Of a DNA stretch of 38,795 nucleotides, positions 32,534-38,795 are shown piece after piece. Location: NCBI GenBank assembly GCA_030765865.1, contig JAVCDK010000017.1, positions 1-38,795 on the forward strand. Reading direction: 5' to 3'. The stretch is from Candidatus Celaenobacter antarcticus (GTDB taxonomy: Bacteria; Cloacimonadota; Cloacimonadia; JGIOTU-2). The position numbers and the translations under genes were made by a program. Numbering within the stretch: position 1 is the first letter of the stretch; each line of letters starts with the position of its first letter. The notes under the pieces are model-generated. The model did not search any database, was not told the DNA's origin, and saw only the letters and a list, made by a program, of their open reading frames with translations.

Positions 32534-35008
32534 TTATTGCAAATATATCATTTTTTTAATGTCAGATGAATAATCTTTCAACTGGATCTGATAGAAATAA
32601 ACACCACTTTTTACTTCTTTTCCAGCTTCATCTTTTCCATCCCAAACCGCTTCATTAATTTTTAATTTTAAATTTTTTATTTTTAATTCTCTTACGAGTT
32701 GTCCTTTTATATTAAAAATTTTAATCTCTGTGCTCTCTGTGCTCTCTGTGTTCTCTGTGGTATAATAATATATTGTTGTAGAGCTTCTGAATGGATTCGG
32801 GAAATTTTGTCCGAGCACGAGTTCGTTATTTCCGGAAACAGGATCGTCTGTTCCGACAAGTTCGATAATAGCAACATCATCAATATACCAGCCATAATAA
32901 TCATGCTGAGAATAATCTGAACCGAAATGCCAGCGCAACATGATCTCCTGGTTTGCATACGGAGCCAGACTGAACTGTGCAAGTTCCCATTCAGTGCGGG
33001 TTCCACCGTATCCCGGCTGGCTTAAGGCGCTAATGTTGCCATCATATCCACCAATCGGGGTCAACAGACCAAAAGATATTCCACCGTTCGTTGAAATGCT
33101 CACATTTCCGCCATCCCATAAGGTTGAGCTTCCTTCAAAATAATGCAAGTGATAGAATTCGAGCATGGGGTTGTTCTCGAGTTGGATTGCCGGTGAATCA
33201 AGATACCAGTGTGCATTGTCGACATAGAAGCCACTGAGATTTGTTGCCCATACTTTTATGCCGGAATACGCAGTGATGCCGCCTGCTGAGGGTTCACCCC
33301 ATTGCCAGCCGCTTGGACTGTTGCTGGTAAAACCTCCGTCGTTCTGCTCGAAATCCCAGAACAGGTAGGGTTGATAAAGATTAAAATTTATCACATTGTT
33401 GAGCTGGGTTACGGTAATGTCCTCGGTTAAAGTACTGTAGCTATCCGCAGAAACTTTGAATGTATAGGTTCCTTCCATCACATTATAGATCGCGTAGGTG
33501 CCGTCAAAACCGGTATAAACAGGTGCGTGAACGGAATCCATTATTTCAACCCTTGCACCAATTATGGGTGTGTGTGTGTCTCCATCCCGAACGGTGCCTG
33601 TTATATCAACAGATTCTGCTTCCTGAAGGGTCACATCAACCCGGGTTGCGCCGGTGTCAGAAACTGTAATATTTGTTATCGTTTGAGGGATAAACGCGTA
33701 TGAACTGACAGTAATATCATATACGCCCGGTAACAGCATACGGTGATAGTCACCGACTTCAGGATCGGTGTACACCTCGGAGTGGTCAAAATCATGATCA
33801 ACAACTGTGATCTCTGCATCGAGCGGGTTGCCAAGTGAATCGGTGACGAGACCGCGGATACCATAATAGACATTTTGTATGTATTTGATAAACGAGCGCT
33901 TGTTATACGTCCAGTGAGCAGGTAAGAGATTCGATGATAATAATTTATCGTCTGAGAGCTCAATCGTAACCTCTCTGCATCCGTGGAACCAATTCATATA
34001 ATCCTGGCGGCCGCCGGCAATAGTGTACCATTCATAGCCATTTGTTATTCCATTATTCATAAAATTCATATAACCTGATGGTGAATAAAGATGAACAGTA
34101 TCCGCATAAGCGCGGGAGATATCGTAATACCAATCATTATCCGCATGAAGGACTGCCCATGTATCCCATGGATAGTTCACAACTTCAGCACCGCTATGGA
34201 AGTTTGCAGAATGAATTAAGCTATGATCCTCAGCAAAATCCATCATTATTATGTTTTCTATTTGCCATGCATTACCGTCAGGATGAGGTCCATCTTCCGG
34301 ATCTGGAAAGTTTCTGTTCAAATCCACATAATTCGCATTGTATCTTTGCGAGCCACTTACATTGTTATTGCCACCATGGTATGTTCCGTCAGGATTAGAT
34401 AATGGATTTATCCAGATCTCTATTTTATTTACCATTTCAGTCACTTCGGGATCGAAACCGTAACCCGAAAGCAGGTAATCGATTAATCTCAGCATCATAA
34501 TGTAGGTGACAATTTCATCTCCGTGCATTTGAGCCGTATAGAAAAACTCGGGTTCATCTTCCTCCACATCCGGATTATCCGAAATTTTCACGGTTAAAAT
34601 TTCACGATTTTCAATTGAATAACCGAGATTTTCCAGCCGGCAAATGGAAGGATAATCGCTGGCAAATTGATACATCATTGCGATATACACATCATAGGTT
34701 GGGTATCTATCCCAGTTTGCCATTTCTGCAACCGTGGTTGCCATTGTGAGATTTTTTGGAGAGCCGGAGACAGGAAGGAGTTCTATTTTGTAACCGAGTT
34801 TCTTGAGTTTTGCGAGTTCTTCCGGAATTGCATACGCATATACTATATTGCCCTTGACGTTATCAATATCTACGATGCGTGTAAGCTCTTCGAGCTCGCT
34901 TCTGTCTGTAATTTCAAAACTAAAATAGTTTTCCTGCGCATTTCCGGTTATTGCGTACAAATTGCCGACAATAAGAATTACGAGCAATAAAAATACTGTG
35001 TGTTTCAT
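32534..35008 (-). CDS. Secreted M14 zinc carboxypeptidase with C-terminal sorting domain
   Basis: Surface-directed metallocarboxypeptidase of 824 residues. Signal peptide 4-18 (LLLVILIVGNLYA). After a propeptide-like N-region comes the M14 domain (about 100-380) with zinc ligands in QMHGDE (about 160-164) and SANFHSG (His about 267), DLNRNFPD, and the catalytic Glu in EVTIELSDD (about 348). Two carboxypeptidase-regulatory-like beta domains follow (about 385-545: RGLVTDSLGNPLDAEI; ITGTVRDGDTHTPIIGARV), then a MAM/jelly-roll-like segment (about 550-720) and the sorting domain (about 735-824). Ribosome-binding site AAAGGTAAAG. Two sorting-domain loops consist of low-complexity repeats (32725-32760; 32653-32692). 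Confidence 0.9.
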   Translation of the reverse strand: MKHTVFLLLVILIVGNLYAITGNAQENYFSFEITDRSELEELTRIVDIDNVKGNIVYAYAIPEELAKLKKLGYKIELLPVSGSPKNLTMATTVAEMANWDRYPTYDVYIAMMYQFASDYPSICRLENLGYSIENREILTVKISDNPDVEEDEPEFFYTAQMHGDEIVTYIMMLRLIDYLLSGYGFDPEVTEMVNKIEIWINPLSNPDGTYHGGNNNVSGSQRYNANYVDLNRNFPDPEDGPHPDGNAWQIENIIMMDFAEDHSLIHSANFHSGAEVVNYPWDTWAVLHADNDWYYDISRAYADTVHLYSPSGYMNFMNNGITNGYEWYTIAGGRQDYMNWFHGCREVTIELSDDKLLSSNLLPAHWTYNKRSFIKYIQNVYYGIRGLVTDSLGNPLDAEITVVDHDFDHSEVYTDPEVGDYHRMLLPGVYDITVSSYAFIPQTITNITVSDTGATRVDVTLQEAESVDITGTVRDGDTHTPIIGARVEIMDSVHAPVYTGFDGTYAIYNVMEGTYTFKVSADSYSTLTEDITVTQLNNVINFNLYQPYLFWDFEQNDGGFTSNSPSGWQWGEPSAGGITAYSGIKVWATNLSGFYVDNAHWYLDSPAIQLENNPMLEFYHLHYFEGSSTLWDGGNVSISTNGGISFGLLTPIGGYDGNISALSQPGYGGTRTEWELAQFSLAPYANQEIMLRWHFGSDYSQHDYYGWYIDDVAIIELVGTDDPVSGNNELVLGQNFPNPFRSSTTIYYYTTENTESTESTEIKIFNIKGQLVRELKIKNLKLKINEAVWDGKDEAGKEVKSGVYFYQIQLKDYSSDIKKMIYLQ
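32653..32692. repeat. AT-only low-complexity segment within the M14 sorting domain
   Basis: Runs of TTTTTAATTT-type sequence, almost free of G and C, encode the loop KIKNLKLKI between GQLVREL and EAVWDGKD. The site corresponds to the palindrome-bearing loop of the M1 and 1781-aa proteins. Confidence 0.7.
32725..32760. repeat. Four-unit 9-bp tandem repeat within the M14 sorting domain
   Basis: TCTCTGTGC occurs twice, then TCTCTGTGT and TCTCTGTGG, at exact 9-bp spacing. Nine bases keep frame, and the coding strand reads TTENTESTESTEI (about residues 750-761), just before the conserved IKIFNIKGQ strand. Confidence 0.9.
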
Positions 35009-35124
35009 ACTTTACCTTTCAAAAATTTTATTTGTCATTTGTATTTTGAAATTTTATTAGAAATTTGATATTTGTAATTAGAAATTTACGATTTGAAAAT
35101 TGGCATTTCTTTTTCATATCAAAT
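35009..35124. other. AT-rich spacer with ATTAGAAATTT repeats
   Basis: A gene-free 116 bp between spoVG and the M14 gene, nearly all A and T. ATTAGAAATTT occurs at 35056-35066 and 35077-35087, as in the 26287-27044 spacer. No GC-rich terminator hairpin is seen. Confidence 0.6.
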
Positions 35125-35415
35125 TTATTTATTTTCATACACGAGAATCTTCGGATTCTGCCCCCGCCATTTATTATATTCTGTTTTTATTTCGAGTTTG
35201 AAAAAATTTTCTTTGTCTTCGTTCGCAAAGGTGATGATGTTCATATAATACATCTTGCCGTCTTTGCCGCGAAAGGATTTCTGTGGAAGCTCCACGATTA
35301 TCTCGCCGCCCTTTTTCAGGATTGTAATTTCGTTGAGAAAAATACCTTCTGTGATCTCGATAACGGCTCGTGCCTGAACGATTCCTGTGTTTATGTCCTT
35401 AAATTTAATATTCAT
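35125..35415 (-). CDS. spoVG: SpoVG-family protein
   Basis: A 96-residue protein with the SpoVG pattern: an N-terminal strand pair (MNIKFKDINTG, then IVQARAVIEITEGIFLNEITILKKGG) followed by IIVELPQKSFRGKDGKMYYMNIITFANED and a basic C-terminal helix. In Firmicutes and spirochaetes SpoVG is a small nucleic-acid-binding regulator, originally linked to septation. This version has a longer tail after the conserved core (FFKLEIKTEYNKW). It begins 3 bp after the first phosphofructokinase gene; AGGTAA overlapping that stop codon is its likely ribosome-binding site, so it is co-expressed with the glycolytic genes. Confidence 0.72.
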   Translation of the reverse strand: MNIKFKDINTGIVQARAVIEITEGIFLNEITILKKGGEIIVELPQKSFRGKDGKMYYMNIITFANEDKENFFKLEIKTEYNKWRGQNPKILVYENK

Positions 35416-35418
35416 AAT

Positions 35419-36627
35419 TTACCTGATCTGTCCTATATCTATTAACATATCCTCAAACCACTTTTGGTGTATGTCAAAGGGTTTACCACTATTTATTCGC
35501 TGAAATCCGATGCACCGGAGCTCATTATTGTGATCTTCATCAAGCGCAACTACACCGCTTTGTCCGTTGAGTCCGCAACGTGCAGCTTCCGCACAGGTTT
35601 TCCGAATGAGATCGAGGTCTTCTTTGTTCGGAGGAGCAGAGCGCGCAAAATATCCGCTCTTTTGGACGAGCACCTTATCTGCTTTCAACATGGTTTTAAA
35701 GCGTTTTGCAAACCACTGTCCCGGGTTTAGCTCGTCAAGGCGGACATGCCCGAAGGCGTCACGCATAACAGGTTCGCCTTTTGCCTCCATCTCGGACACG
35801 ATCGTTTCCATGCCAGCACCTTCGCTGAGGAAAATATTTACCGAATCATTACTGTCCATGAGCTGGTTCAGACGCTTCTCCTCCTCGTCAATATCAATTC
35901 CCATTTCAGGAATGTAGATCGCATCAATATCCCAACGTTCCCGCGCGAGAAGGATATCCGGCAAAAAACTTTTCTTCTTAAGGCGTTTTCGATACTCCCG
36001 TGCTGTCGCAGCAGTGAGCCATCCGCAGTGCCGACCCATGACTTCATGTATTAAGAGCTGGCGTGAACTGGTCGTGTTCTCGTTCGCAACATTCTCAAAG
36101 AAAACTGCACCCTGTTCTGCAGCGGTTGCGGCTCCGAGAGTCTGATGGATCGGTATCACATCATTATCTACTGTTTTCGGAAGTCCTACCACAGTGAGGT
36201 CATAGCCGTTCATTTTCAAATAGGATGCAAGCTCTGATGCCATGATATTCGTGTCATCCCCACCGATAGTGTGGAGGATGGATACGTTATCTTTCATGAG
36301 CTGTTCTGCGGCGACCTGCAGCGGGTTCTGTCCTTCCTGAATATATCCTTTTTTCACACAATCCGCAACATTGGTGAGTTTGACGCGGCTGTTGCCGAGT
36401 ACGCTTCCACCGTATTTTTGAAGACATTTTGCTTTTTTTCGTACTTCTTCTGAAATAATAATGCTGTTGTCTTCGAGCAGCCCTTTGTACCCGTTGAGAT
36501 ACCCGATGATTTCCATATCCGGAACGAGTCGGGTGTACTCAGTTATCAGGCATCCTGTGGCTGCGGAAAGGCAGGGAGCAATGCCCCCGGATGTCAAAAT
36601 TGCAATTCTGTCTTTTTTCTCGCTCAT
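35419..36627 (-). CDS. Phosphofructokinase, GGDD (PPi-dependent) type
   Basis: Phosphorylates fructose-6-phosphate. The 402-residue protein has IGGDDTNIMA at 121-130, PKTVDND at 150-156 and MGRHCGW at 197-203. An Asp in the last position of GGD(D/G), together with the Lys of PKT, is the recognised signature of pyrophosphate-dependent enzymes, so it is probably reversible and PPi-using. The N-terminal loop (TSGGIAPCLSAA) departs from the usual GGD.PGLN. Start ATG 36627 has GGAGT 7 nt upstream, 22 bp after the second phosphofructokinase gene. Substrate specificity is inferred from motifs only. Confidence 0.88.
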   Translation of the reverse strand: MSEKKDRIAILTSGGIAPCLSAATGCLITEYTRLVPDMEIIGYLNGYKGLLEDNSIIISEEVRKKAKCLQKYGGSVLGNSRVKLTNVADCVKKGYIQEGQNPLQVAAEQLMKDNVSILHTIGGDDTNIMASELASYLKMNGYDLTVVGLPKTVDNDVIPIHQTLGAATAAEQGAVFFENVANENTTSSRQLLIHEVMGRHCGWLTAATAREYRKRLKKKSFLPDILLARERWDIDAIYIPEMGIDIDEEEKRLNQLMDSNDSVNIFLSEGAGMETIVSEMEAKGEPVMRDAFGHVRLDELNPGQWFAKRFKTMLKADKVLVQKSGYFARSAPPNKEDLDLIRKTCAEAARCGLNGQSGVVALDEDHNNELRCIGFQRINSGKPFDIHQKWFEDMLIDIGQIR

Positions 36628-36649
36628 GCGGGTACTCCGTTATAACTTA

Positions 36650-37747
36650 TCAATCACCAAAACTGATCCCGACACCCCGGGCAGTATGCACAAGATTAGA
36701 GTGCACATTCACCAGATTATAAGTATTGATAGCATTTTTGATTGGAACACTTTTTATATCATTATTTTTATATGCAACCATTTTGCCAAATTTTTTTTCA
36801 AGAACCATTTCAAAAGCTTGTACGCCGAACTGTGTTGCGAGGATCCTGTCAAACGCACAGGGAATTCCGCCACGCTGCAAATGTCCGAGAATGGTCACCC
36901 GGATATCTGCCTGAGCTCCGGCATCTTCAAGCTCTTTCTTGAGCCGGATGCTTGCGCCACTGAGTTTGAAATTGTGATACCCGACCTCGTTGACTTCCTG
37001 CCCGACAACAGTTCCATGTTTGGGATAGGCACCTTCTGCGATGACAATATTTGCAAATCCTCTTCTGTCTTCAGTGCGTTCTTCAACCATTTCTTTTACT
37101 TTTTGGATATCATAGGGAATTTCCGGAATGAGACACACTTCTGCACCACCTGCGATTGAAGCATAAAGCGCTATCCATCCTGCTGCGCGCCCCATCACTT
37201 CGAGAATGATAATTCTATGATGACTTTCTGCAGTAGTAACGAGCTTATCCACCGCATCGGTTGCGACTTCCACCGCAGTTTGAAAACCGAAAGCGAAATC
37301 TGTTGCAGAGAGGTCATTATCTATGGTTTTGGGTACACCAACAATATTCAATCCCATTTCAAAAAGTTTTTGTGAAATAGCTTGTGAGCCATCTCCGCCG
37401 ATATTTATCACAGCGCAGATATTTTCTTCATTAAGTATTTCCAGCATTTCTTTTGAACGGTCGATTTCGATCCAGTTGCCTTTTTCATCCTGTACTGGCC
37501 ACGCAAACGGACCGCCTTTATTTGTGGTGCCGAGGATCGTCCCACCTCGCACATGAATACCTGCAACAGTACGGTTGGTAAGAATCCGCAGCTCGCGGGG
37601 ATCTTTCAGCACGCCGTTGAAGCCGTCGATGCACCCAACAATTTCCCAATCTTCTTCCTGGGAAGAGCGCTTCACGATGGCTCGGATCACCGCATTAAGT
37701 CCGGGGCAGTCACCGCCGCCGGTTACCACTAAACATCTTTTTTTCAT
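36650..37747 (-). CDS. pfkA: Phosphofructokinase, GGDG (ATP-like) type
   Basis: The second phosphofructokinase in tandem. The 365-residue protein has GGGDCPGLNA at 10-19, GTTNKGGPF at 73-81, GGDGS at 117-121, PKTIDND at 139-145 and MGRAAGW at 185-191. Gly in GGDG favours ATP, but Lys in PKT is more typical of PPi enzymes; this mixed combination is known from the so-called group III phosphofructokinases, whose donor varies. ATG at 37747 is preferred over the in-frame GTG at 37753, because MKKRCLVVTGGGD is the expected N-terminus; neither has a clear ribosome-binding site. First gene of the pfk-pfk-spoVG unit. Confidence 0.9.
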   Translation of the reverse strand: MKKRCLVVTGGGDCPGLNAVIRAIVKRSSQEEDWEIVGCIDGFNGVLKDPRELRILTNRTVAGIHVRGGTILGTTNKGGPFAWPVQDEKGNWIEIDRSKEMLEILNEENICAVINIGGDGSQAISQKLFEMGLNIVGVPKTIDNDLSATDFAFGFQTAVEVATDAVDKLVTTAESHHRIIILEVMGRAAGWIALYASIAGGAEVCLIPEIPYDIQKVKEMVEERTEDRRGFANIVIAEGAYPKHGTVVGQEVNEVGYHNFKLSGASIRLKKELEDAGAQADIRVTILGHLQRGGIPCAFDRILATQFGVQAFEMVLEKKFGKMVAYKNNDIKSVPIKNAINTYNLVNVHSNLVHTARGVGISFGD

Positions 37748-37791
37748 AGTCACAATATTATATATTTATTAATTACTAAAAGGCAATTAAT

Positions 37792-37825
37792 TTTATACAA
37801 ACGGGCGGTACTGTTTTTGTGTCAA
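37792..37825 (-). promoter_or_regulatory. Promoter-like site of the phosphofructokinase operon
   Basis: On the minus strand TTGACA (37825-37820) is followed after exactly 22 nt by TATAAA (37797-37792), within the longer string GTTTGTATAAAA. It lies about 45-80 bp before the pfk start. The same two elements with the same spacing precede gltX. Confidence 0.6.
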
Positions 37826-38195
37826 GTTTAGGAAGTGCTTAGGATGAAATGTAAAATTAAAAATGGAAAACGGAAAATTAAAATCTGTAGATTTTAGTAT
37901 GATTGCATAGGTGCAAGTCCTCTTGCTTGTCGCGTCGAAGCATAGCGAAGACGGGATAGATGCGAAAAAACAGGGTTATCGCATTCGTTAACGTTTCAAG
38001 ATCAATAAAACGGCTTTTAATATTAATGATCAAATAATGTGACCCATCGGTACGGCTTTAGTCGGGAGGTGTGTAAAATATGCAGTAAAGCCAGTAACTT
38101 TAAAGAAAATATACAATTAGAAAGTATCTTTTTATTTGTATTAAGCGCTGAATATATTCAGCCACCACAAAATTTAATTTTTTTCAATCGGGGTA

Positions 38196-38216
38196 GGTGC
38201 AGATTAATCCTGCGCC
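38196..38216. repeat. Stray REP-like class B hairpin upstream of gltX
   Basis: GGTGCAG (38196-38202) pairs with CTGCGCC (38210-38216), one T-G wobble, across an AT-rich loop. The flank GGGGTAGG and core TTAATCCTGC match the class B copies next to the transposase more than 7 kb away. Confidence 0.75.
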
Positions 38217-38225
38217 GCATGATTC

Positions 38226-38249
38226 CTGTCATGGAGTGGTCCATGACAG
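38226..38249. repeat. 10-bp-stem hairpin upstream of gltX
   Basis: CTGTCATGGA (38226-38235), loop GTGG, TCCATGACAG (38240-38249): a perfect inverted repeat 112 bp before the gltX start and only 10 bp from the REP-like hairpin. No T-tract follows immediately. It could be part of a composite repeat, or a regulator binding site. Confidence 0.75.
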
Positions 38250-38305
38250 CTCATATTTTGGCGTGAGAGGACAGGGTGGAAATATACAATCCATCCGTCC
38301 CATTC

Positions 38306-38340
38306 TTGACAAAGAAAACCCAAAAAAAGTTTGTATAAAA
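38306..38340 (+). promoter_or_regulatory. Promoter-like site of gltX
   Basis: TTGACA (38306-38311) and TATAAA (38334-38339) are 22 nt apart; the latter is within GTTTGTATAAAA. It lies 22-56 bp before the gltX ATG and mirrors the site of the divergent phosphofructokinase gene. Confidence 0.6.
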
Positions 38341-38361
38341 AAATTAAGAAGGAACATTTTT

Positions 38362-38795
38362 ATGTCCACATCGAAGAATCCTGATATTAGAGTACGCTTT
38401 GCTCCAAGTCCCACCGGCTATTTGCACGTGGGCGGACTTCGCACCGCATTATTCAACTACCTGTTCGCAAAAAAGAATAACGGATCATTTATTCTGAGGA
38501 TAGAAGATACGGACCGTAAACGATACATCCCGGGAGCGCAGGAAGATCTGCTTAAAACCATAAAAGAAGTTGGGCTGGATTATGACGAAGGTCCGGTTAT
38601 CGGTGGAGAATACGGACCCTATATTCAGTCTGAGAGAAGTGACCTGTACCGGAAATATGCGCTGGAGCTGATCGACAAAGGCGCAGCATACTATTGTTTC
38701 TGTTCTGAGGAACGGCTGGAAAAGCTGCGCAATGATGCAAAAAAAAATAATACAGTGGTCATGTATGACGGCACATGTAGAAATCTCTCTCCGGA
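38362..38795 (+). CDS. gltX: Glutamyl-tRNA synthetase, 3' end cut by window edge
   Basis: The first 144 residues are visible. VRFAPSPTGYLHVGGLRTALFNYL (shown in part) includes the HIGH motif as HVGG at 22-25, followed by LRIEDTDRKRY and the catalytic-domain segment ending QSERSDLYRKYA. CFC in YYCFCSEERLEKL and YDGTCR further on form the zinc-binding Cys-x-Cys...Tyr...Cys pattern of many bacterial GluRS. ATG at 38362 has AAGAAGGA 8-9 nt upstream. It may be GluRS proper or a non-discriminating enzyme that also charges tRNA-Gln; the visible part does not decide. Transcribed away from the phosphofructokinase operon. Confidence 0.95.
   Translation, partial: MSTSKNPDIRVRFAPSPTGYLHVGGLRTALFNYLFAKKNNGSFILRIEDTDRKRYIPGAQEDLLKTIKEVGLDYDEGPVIGGEYGPYIQSERSDLYRKYALELIDKGAAYYCFCSEERLEKLRNDAKKNNTVVMYDGTCRNLSP

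Larger units (their letters stand above)
37748..38361. other. Divergent gene-free region between pfk and gltX
   Basis: This 614-bp stretch has no supported gene or tRNA. It holds matched promoter-like sites for both flanking genes (37792-37825 minus; 38306-38340 plus), an AT-rich repeat (about 37850-37885), some small inverted repeats at 37908-37985, a REP-like class B hairpin (38196-38216) and a 10-bp-stem hairpin (38226-38249). Confidence 0.65.

Noticed and set aside
37905-37920. GGTGCAAGTCC, reminiscent of the cobalamin riboswitch or group II intron motifs.
   Set aside because: The remaining conserved elements (B12 box, or intron domain V and a reverse transcriptase) are absent, and the neighbouring genes (pfk, gltX) are not cobalamin-related.
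37748-38361. Possible tRNA or other known RNA gene in the pfk-gltX spacer.
   Set aside because: No T-loop GTTCRA motif with a matching acceptor stem was found on either strand.

Overview
The window looks like a chromosomal segment of an uncultured Gram-negative bacterium of the FCB group, most probably a member of Cloacimonadota. That assignment rests on moderate AT-richness, several large secreted proteins ending in the 'PNPF... YNIKGQ(L/V)V... WDGKD..GK.VKSGVYFY' sorting domain (Por secretion-tail / FlgD-like, type IX secretion), paired PPi-like and ATP-like phosphofructokinases, and an ancestral-looking ribosomal/replication gene cluster. It was made without database searches.

Layout. (1) 1-12317, minus strand: one long, tightly packed gene train. 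In transcription order it has a lipoprotein, a short SLBB exopolysaccharide protein, a Wzc-like BY-kinase, ispE, prs, rplY, pth, rpsF, ssb, rpsR, a DUF2232-type membrane protein, rplI, a small membrane protein, a DciA/DUF721 protein, rpe, ffh and an asparaginase cut by the window edge. Gaps are mostly 0-60 bp and several genes overlap. (2) 12460-17477, plus strand: leuS-rsmA-sppA, divergent from the first train and closed by a strong hairpin/T-tract. (3) 17715-29984, minus strand: four secreted proteins carrying the C-terminal sorting domain. They are a 509-aa protein, a 1781-aa beta-helix/PKD giant, a 522-aa protein and an M1 metallopeptidase. They are separated by repeat-bearing, AT-rich intergenic DNA. 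(4) 29985-31102: a REP-associated tyrosine transposase (RAYT) with its palindromic repeats, which also lie inside the transposase gene. (5) 31168-35008, minus: M14 carboxypeptidase with sorting domain, serA-type dehydrogenase and a DUF296/PPC protein, closed by a terminator. (6) 35125-37747, minus: two phosphofructokinases and a SpoVG homologue. (7) 37748-38361: gene-free divergent region with two matching promoter-like sites, a stray REP-like hairpin and a second long hairpin, leading into gltX (plus, cut by the window end).

How it fits together. The first block couples translation (bS6, bS18, bL9, bL25, Pth, Ffh, later LeuRS, RsmA, GluRS), DNA maintenance (SSB, DciA), pentose-phosphate/PRPP metabolism (Rpe, Prs) and envelope polysaccharide export. 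The middle block is secretory: peptidases and adhesin-like proteins aimed at a type IX machinery whose genes are not in this window.

The most unusual feature is the way dispersed palindromic repeats have entered coding sequence. The RAYT gene carries about 1.7 in-frame copies of the same 123-bp composite hairpin unit found in its 3' flank, and stems change in a base-paired, compensatory way between copies. Independently, three sorting-domain proteins carry dispersed repeat DNA in the same two surface-loop positions of the sorting domain.
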